Notes under the pieces: model-generated
What the model saw: only the letters and a program-made list of their open reading frames with translations
Told to the model about the DNA's origin: nothing
The model's database searches: none
Translations under genes and position numbers: made by a program
From: Clostridiales bacterium
GTDB lineage: Bacteria > Bacillota > Clostridia > Lachnospirales > WRAX01
Direction: 5' to 3'
DNA length: 8,534 bases
Assembly: GCA_031271375.1 (NCBI GenBank)
Contig: JAISVU010000190.1
Coordinates: forward strand, 1 to 8,534
Shown here: positions 5,740 to 8,534 of the stretch, in pieces
How the letters are laid out: every line of letters starts with the position of its first letter
Position numbering within the stretch: position 1 is the stretch's first letter

Positions 5740-6738
5740 ATGAAGAAACTCGTTATCGCGGTACTGTCGCTCGCGCTCATGTTGTCCGCCTGCTCCGGCC
5801 CGGGGAACAACGCCGGAGGCGGCGCGGAGGACGCCGGATCGGTCTACGTTTACATGCCAAGCCCCTCGGGACTTGCGGACAAGCTGGCCGCCGGGTTTGA
5901 AGCGCAGACCGGCATCAAGGTGGAGCAGTTTCAGGGCACCACCGGCGAGATCCTCGCCCGCCTTGAGGCCGAAGCCGCCAACCCCATCGCCGACGTGGTG
6001 ATACTGGCGTCCTGGGCCGACGGCCTGTCGATGAAGGCAGGGGACAAGCTCCTCGCCTACGCCCCGGCCAACGCGGACTTAATGCACGAAACCTGGCGGG
6101 ACGCCGACGATATGCTCTTCGGCACCAGCGCGTCCGCCGTGGGCGTTATCTACAACACGACGATTTTTCCCGAGCTCTCGGCGGACTGGGCGGACCTTGC
6201 CGCAGGGGAGTATAAGGATCAGCTCGTCTTCCCCGACCCGACGAAGTCCGGCGCGGCGAAGGATTTCATCGCGGGCTATATCAACAACAAGGGCGAGGAC
6301 GGCTGGGCCGTATGGGAAGACATGGCCGCCAACGGCATGACCGTGCCCGGCGCCAACGCGGCAGCCCTCGAAGCCGTCACGACCGGCGAGAAGGGCATAC
6401 TTATCGCGGGGGTCGACTATAACGGCTACTCGTCGCACGACAAGGGCGAGCCGATTAACATCTACTACCCCGCAGGCGGCACTGTCATCAACCCGCGCCC
6501 CGCGATGATACTCAAGACCAGCCCCAATGTGGACAACGCGAAGGCGTTTATGGACTATCTGCTGTCCGACGAGGCGCAGCGGTTCGTGGCCGACGCTTAC
6601 CTGCTTCCGGGCAGGAGCGATGTTGAATGCGAAAACCGCTCCAACGTGGCCGACATCCCGGCGCTGGACTGCGACTGGGACTGGATGATGGAGAACGCCG
6701 GCGTGATCGCCGACCGGATTAATGAGCTCTGCGAGTAA
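5740..6738 (+). CDS. ABC importer solute-binding lipoprotein, FbpA/AfuA-like
   Basis: Encodes a 332-residue extracytoplasmic binding protein. A signal peptide (MKKLVIAVLSLALMLSAC) ends in a lipobox LSAC with the lipidated Cys at 18, followed by a Gly/Ala-rich linker. The mature part starts with SVYVYMPSPSGLADKLAAGF and IKVEQFQGTTGEIL, a pattern of the ferric-binding/AfuA/phosphonate group of periplasmic-binding-protein fold. LLSDEAQRFVADAYLLPGR near the C terminus is also typical. The adjacent-tyrosine motif (HYY-like) of classical ferric-binding proteins is absent at the expected place; AGVDYNGYSSHDKGEP is found instead, followed by IYYPAGGT. This is closer to AfuA-like proteins that bind phosphorylated or organic ligands, so iron is only one option. 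GGAGGT lies 9 bases before the ATG. The permease gene begins inside its last 17 bases, so the two are coupled. Confidence 0.9.
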   Translation: MKKLVIAVLSLALMLSACSGPGNNAGGGAEDAGSVYVYMPSPSGLADKLAAGFEAQTGIKVEQFQGTTGEILARLEAEAANPIADVVILASWADGLSMKAGDKLLAYAPANADLMHETWRDADDMLFGTSASAVGVIYNTTIFPELSADWADLAAGEYKDQLVFPDPTKSGAAKDFIAGYINNKGEDGWAVWEDMAANGMTVPGANAAALEAVTTGEKGILIAGVDYNGYSSHDKGEPINIYYPAGGTVINPRPAMILKTSPNVDNAKAFMDYLLSDEAQRFVADAYLLPGRSDVECENRSNVADIPALDCDWDWMMENAGVIADRINELCE

Positions 6739-8398
6739 GCGTAAAAAGCAGTCAAAGGCATATGGGCCTCTTATACCCATATGCCTTATTCTTATTGTGC
6801 TGGTGTTATTGCCGCTGGGCATGATATTCAAAACCGCCGTGTTCCCGGGCGGCAGCCTGGACGCCTCCAACGCCCTCGCGACAATCCTTAACCCCGAGAA
6901 CGCGCATACGGTGGGCAACACGCTGTTACTGGGGCTCTGCGTGGTGCTGTGCTCCACCGCCATCGCCATGCCGCTCGCGCTGATAACGGCCAGGACGCGG
7001 ATAGCCCACAGCAAATGGCTCGACATCATACTGATGATCCCGTTTATGACGCCGCCCTACATTGCGTCGATGGGATGGATACTATTCGTGCAGAAACGCG
7101 GCCTGTTCCAGCAGCTCTTCCCCGGCACCGGCGCGTTTTCGGAGCGGTTCATCTCGTTCGGCGGGCTGGTACTGGTGATGAGCCTGCATGTGTTCCCGTT
7201 CATGCTGACGATATTGAAGAACGCGCTTATTAACATCGGGGCCGGGATGGAAGAGAGCGCGGCGATATACGGCGGCGGGTTCTGGTACCGGCTCAGGCGG
7301 GTCACACTGCCGCTGATAACCGGCAATTACGCGATAGGCGCGCTGCTCGTATTCGTTAAGACGGCCTCGGAGTACGGAACCCCTGCAACGCTGGGGCGGC
7401 GTATCGGCTTCAATGTCTTCGTCACCGACATCCACAGGGCCGCGACGATCGCCCCGATTGACTTCGGCAAGGCCGCGAGCCTTTCCGGCGTCTTGATAAC
7501 GATATGCCTTACGGCCTGGTTTTTGCAGAACTACGTCTCGACGCGCAGGAGCTATAACCTCGTCGGCGGCAAGGGTTCCCGCCCGGCGGCGCAAACGCTC
7601 GGGGGCTTCAAGCTGGGCCTTGCCTGTGCCTATGTCGCGCTTGTCCTGGTTGTTTCGATAGGGATACCCTATTTCTCGGTCATAAGCACGGCGCTAATAA
7701 ATCTGCGTGGGTACGGGCTTTCGGCGGGCAATTTTACGTTTGCGCATTTTGTTGAGCTGTTTAATGAAAACCCCAGGGGCCGCCAGGCCTTTTCAAACAG
7801 CGTCTTCCTCGCCGTGACCTCTGCGTCCATCGCCGCCGTCCTCGGCACCGCCTGCGCCGCCGCCGTAAGGGCGGCAAAGGGGCGTTTGCGCAAGGCCGTC
7901 GAGATCATGGGCCTTATGCCCGAAATGCTGCCGGGGATCGTGCTAGTCATCGGCATAATGCTCTTTTGGAACATGGCCTACAAGGCCGTGCCGCTGTATA
8001 ATACGATTTGGATAATGGTTTTGGCTTATGTCACGCTGTTCCTTCCGTATACGATACAGTACGTATCCGGCGCGTTTCAGCAGATAGGCGACAACCTCGC
8101 CGCCGCAGGGAAGGTGCTGGGCGGGCGGCCGTTCTACGTCTTCCGCAGGGTGACGCTACCGCTGCTGGCGCGGGGCATTTTCGCAGGCTGGATGATGACC
8201 TTCATCATCTCGTTCCGCGAGCTCGTCACCGCAAGCCTCATCGCCCCGCCGAACACGCTGGTCATCTCCACGTTCATAATACGCGAGTTTGAGCAGGGCA
8301 GCGTGTCCGTCGGCATGGCGATGGCGGTGATATGCGTGCTGTTTACGACCGGGGCGCTGATTTTGATTAACCGGTTTAATAAAGAAAAGCCCAATTAG
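6722..8398 (+). CDS. ABC importer permease, fused two-domain FbpB type
   Basis: Encodes a 558-residue inner-membrane permease with two homologous halves in one chain, as in FbpB-type importers. About twelve hydrophobic segments can be seen (near 15-37, 64-91, 103-123, 145-168, 200-215, 254-270, 297-325, 357-383, 396-418, 428-450, 483-505 and 528-549). Each half has an EAA loop that docks on the ATPase: ESAAIYGGGFWYRLRRVTLP (178-197) and LAAAGKVLGG followed by FRRVTLPL (459-481). The N terminus is short and basic (SKRKKQSK). The ATG overlaps the binding-protein gene by 17 bases and has no strong ribosome site of its own, which suggests translational coupling. One such chain would replace the usual permease dimer. 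The TAG stop is followed almost at once by a 16-bp tandem repeat array, with no clear terminator before the window ends. Confidence 0.92.
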   Translation: MSSASKRKKQSKAYGPLIPICLILIVLVLLPLGMIFKTAVFPGGSLDASNALATILNPENAHTVGNTLLLGLCVVLCSTAIAMPLALITARTRIAHSKWLDIILMIPFMTPPYIASMGWILFVQKRGLFQQLFPGTGAFSERFISFGGLVLVMSLHVFPFMLTILKNALINIGAGMEESAAIYGGGFWYRLRRVTLPLITGNYAIGALLVFVKTASEYGTPATLGRRIGFNVFVTDIHRAATIAPIDFGKAASLSGVLITICLTAWFLQNYVSTRRSYNLVGGKGSRPAAQTLGGFKLGLACAYVALVLVVSIGIPYFSVISTALINLRGYGLSAGNFTFAHFVELFNENPRGRQAFSNSVFLAVTSASIAAVLGTACAAAVRAAKGRLRKAVEIMGLMPEMLPGIVLVIGIMLFWNMAYKAVPLYNTIWIMVLAYVTLFLPYTIQYVSGAFQQIGDNLAAAGKVLGGRPFYVFRRVTLPLLARGIFAGWMMTFIISFRELVTASLIAPPNTLVISTFIIREFEQGSVSVGMAMAVICVLFTTGALILINRFNKEKPN

Positions 8399-8404
8399 AT
8401 AAGG

Positions 8405-8516
8405 GAAGAGAACGGATAAAGAAGAGGACAGACAAAGAAGAGAACGGATAAAGAAGGGGACAGATAAAGAAGAGAACGGATAAAGAAGGGGACAGATAAA
8501 GAAGAGAACGGAAACC
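8405..8516 (+). repeat. Seven 16-bp tandem repeats with a 32-bp alternating pattern
   Basis: The units alternate between gaagagaacggataaa (8405, 8437, 8469) and gaagRggacagaYaaa (8421, 8453, 8485). A seventh unit at 8501 begins as the first type and ends in gaaacc. Bases 8437-8500 are two exact copies of a 32-bp pair. The array starts 7 bases after the permease stop, and bases 8399-8404 already resemble a degenerate unit. Only purine-rich, noncoding sequence is seen. The right flank continues to the window edge. Confidence 0.9.
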
Positions 8517-8534
8517 AGATTAAGGGCAGATTAT

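Noticed and set aside
6079..7029. 316-residue minus-strand open frame across the binding-protein and permease junction
   Set aside because: It is antisense to two well-recognised genes and has no domain or ribosome site.
8405..8516. CRISPR array after the permease gene
   Set aside because: The 16-bp units are directly adjacent with no unique spacers.

Overview
The window is a GC-rich bacterial segment. Genes carry strong AGGAGG-type Shine-Dalgarno sites, one gene starts with TTG, and there is a classical lipoprotein signal. The intergenic DNA is AT-richer and full of short repeats. This suits a Clostridia-like Bacillota or a host-associated spirochaete, but I cannot fix the taxon from sequence alone. 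No rRNA, tRNA, CRISPR array, transposase or integrase is visible.

The window holds two divergently transcribed units around a control region of about 190 bp (4290-4477). The left unit (minus strand, 4289 down to 248) has two overlapping genes. The first encodes a 1221-residue protein with a CHAT caspase-like protease domain, a STAND/NB-ARC-like P-loop ATPase and a C-terminal array of 40-residue TPR units. The second is a translationally coupled 127-residue protein of unknown function with one hydrophobic segment. The layout (sensor repeats, ATPase switch, protease, small partner) resembles bacterial conflict or regulated-death modules. Seven of the TPR units are so alike at DNA level that they form a 7 x 120 bp tandem array (804-1643).

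The right unit (plus strand, 4478-8398) encodes a complete ABC importer of the ferric-iron/AfuA/phosphonate type: an ATPase with a TTG start, a lipoprotein solute-binding protein, and a fused two-domain permease whose start overlaps the end of the binding-protein gene. A perfect 16-bp palindrome covers the predicted -10 box of this unit and looks like an operator. The ATPase gene is separated from the other two by 299 bp of repeat-rich DNA.

The noncoding DNA carries at least four repeat types: an AT-rich 17-mer present twice in inverted orientation, a GTAGGRGCG hairpin family, an 8-bp tandem repeat, and a 16-bp tandem array after the permease. A 28-bp stretch at the edge of that array recurs inverted just before the binding-protein gene, so the binding-protein and permease pair is bracketed by inverted repeats. 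Several repeats abut or supply stop codons.

The strongest candidate for an undescribed system is the CHAT-STAND-TPR protein with its coupled 127-residue partner.
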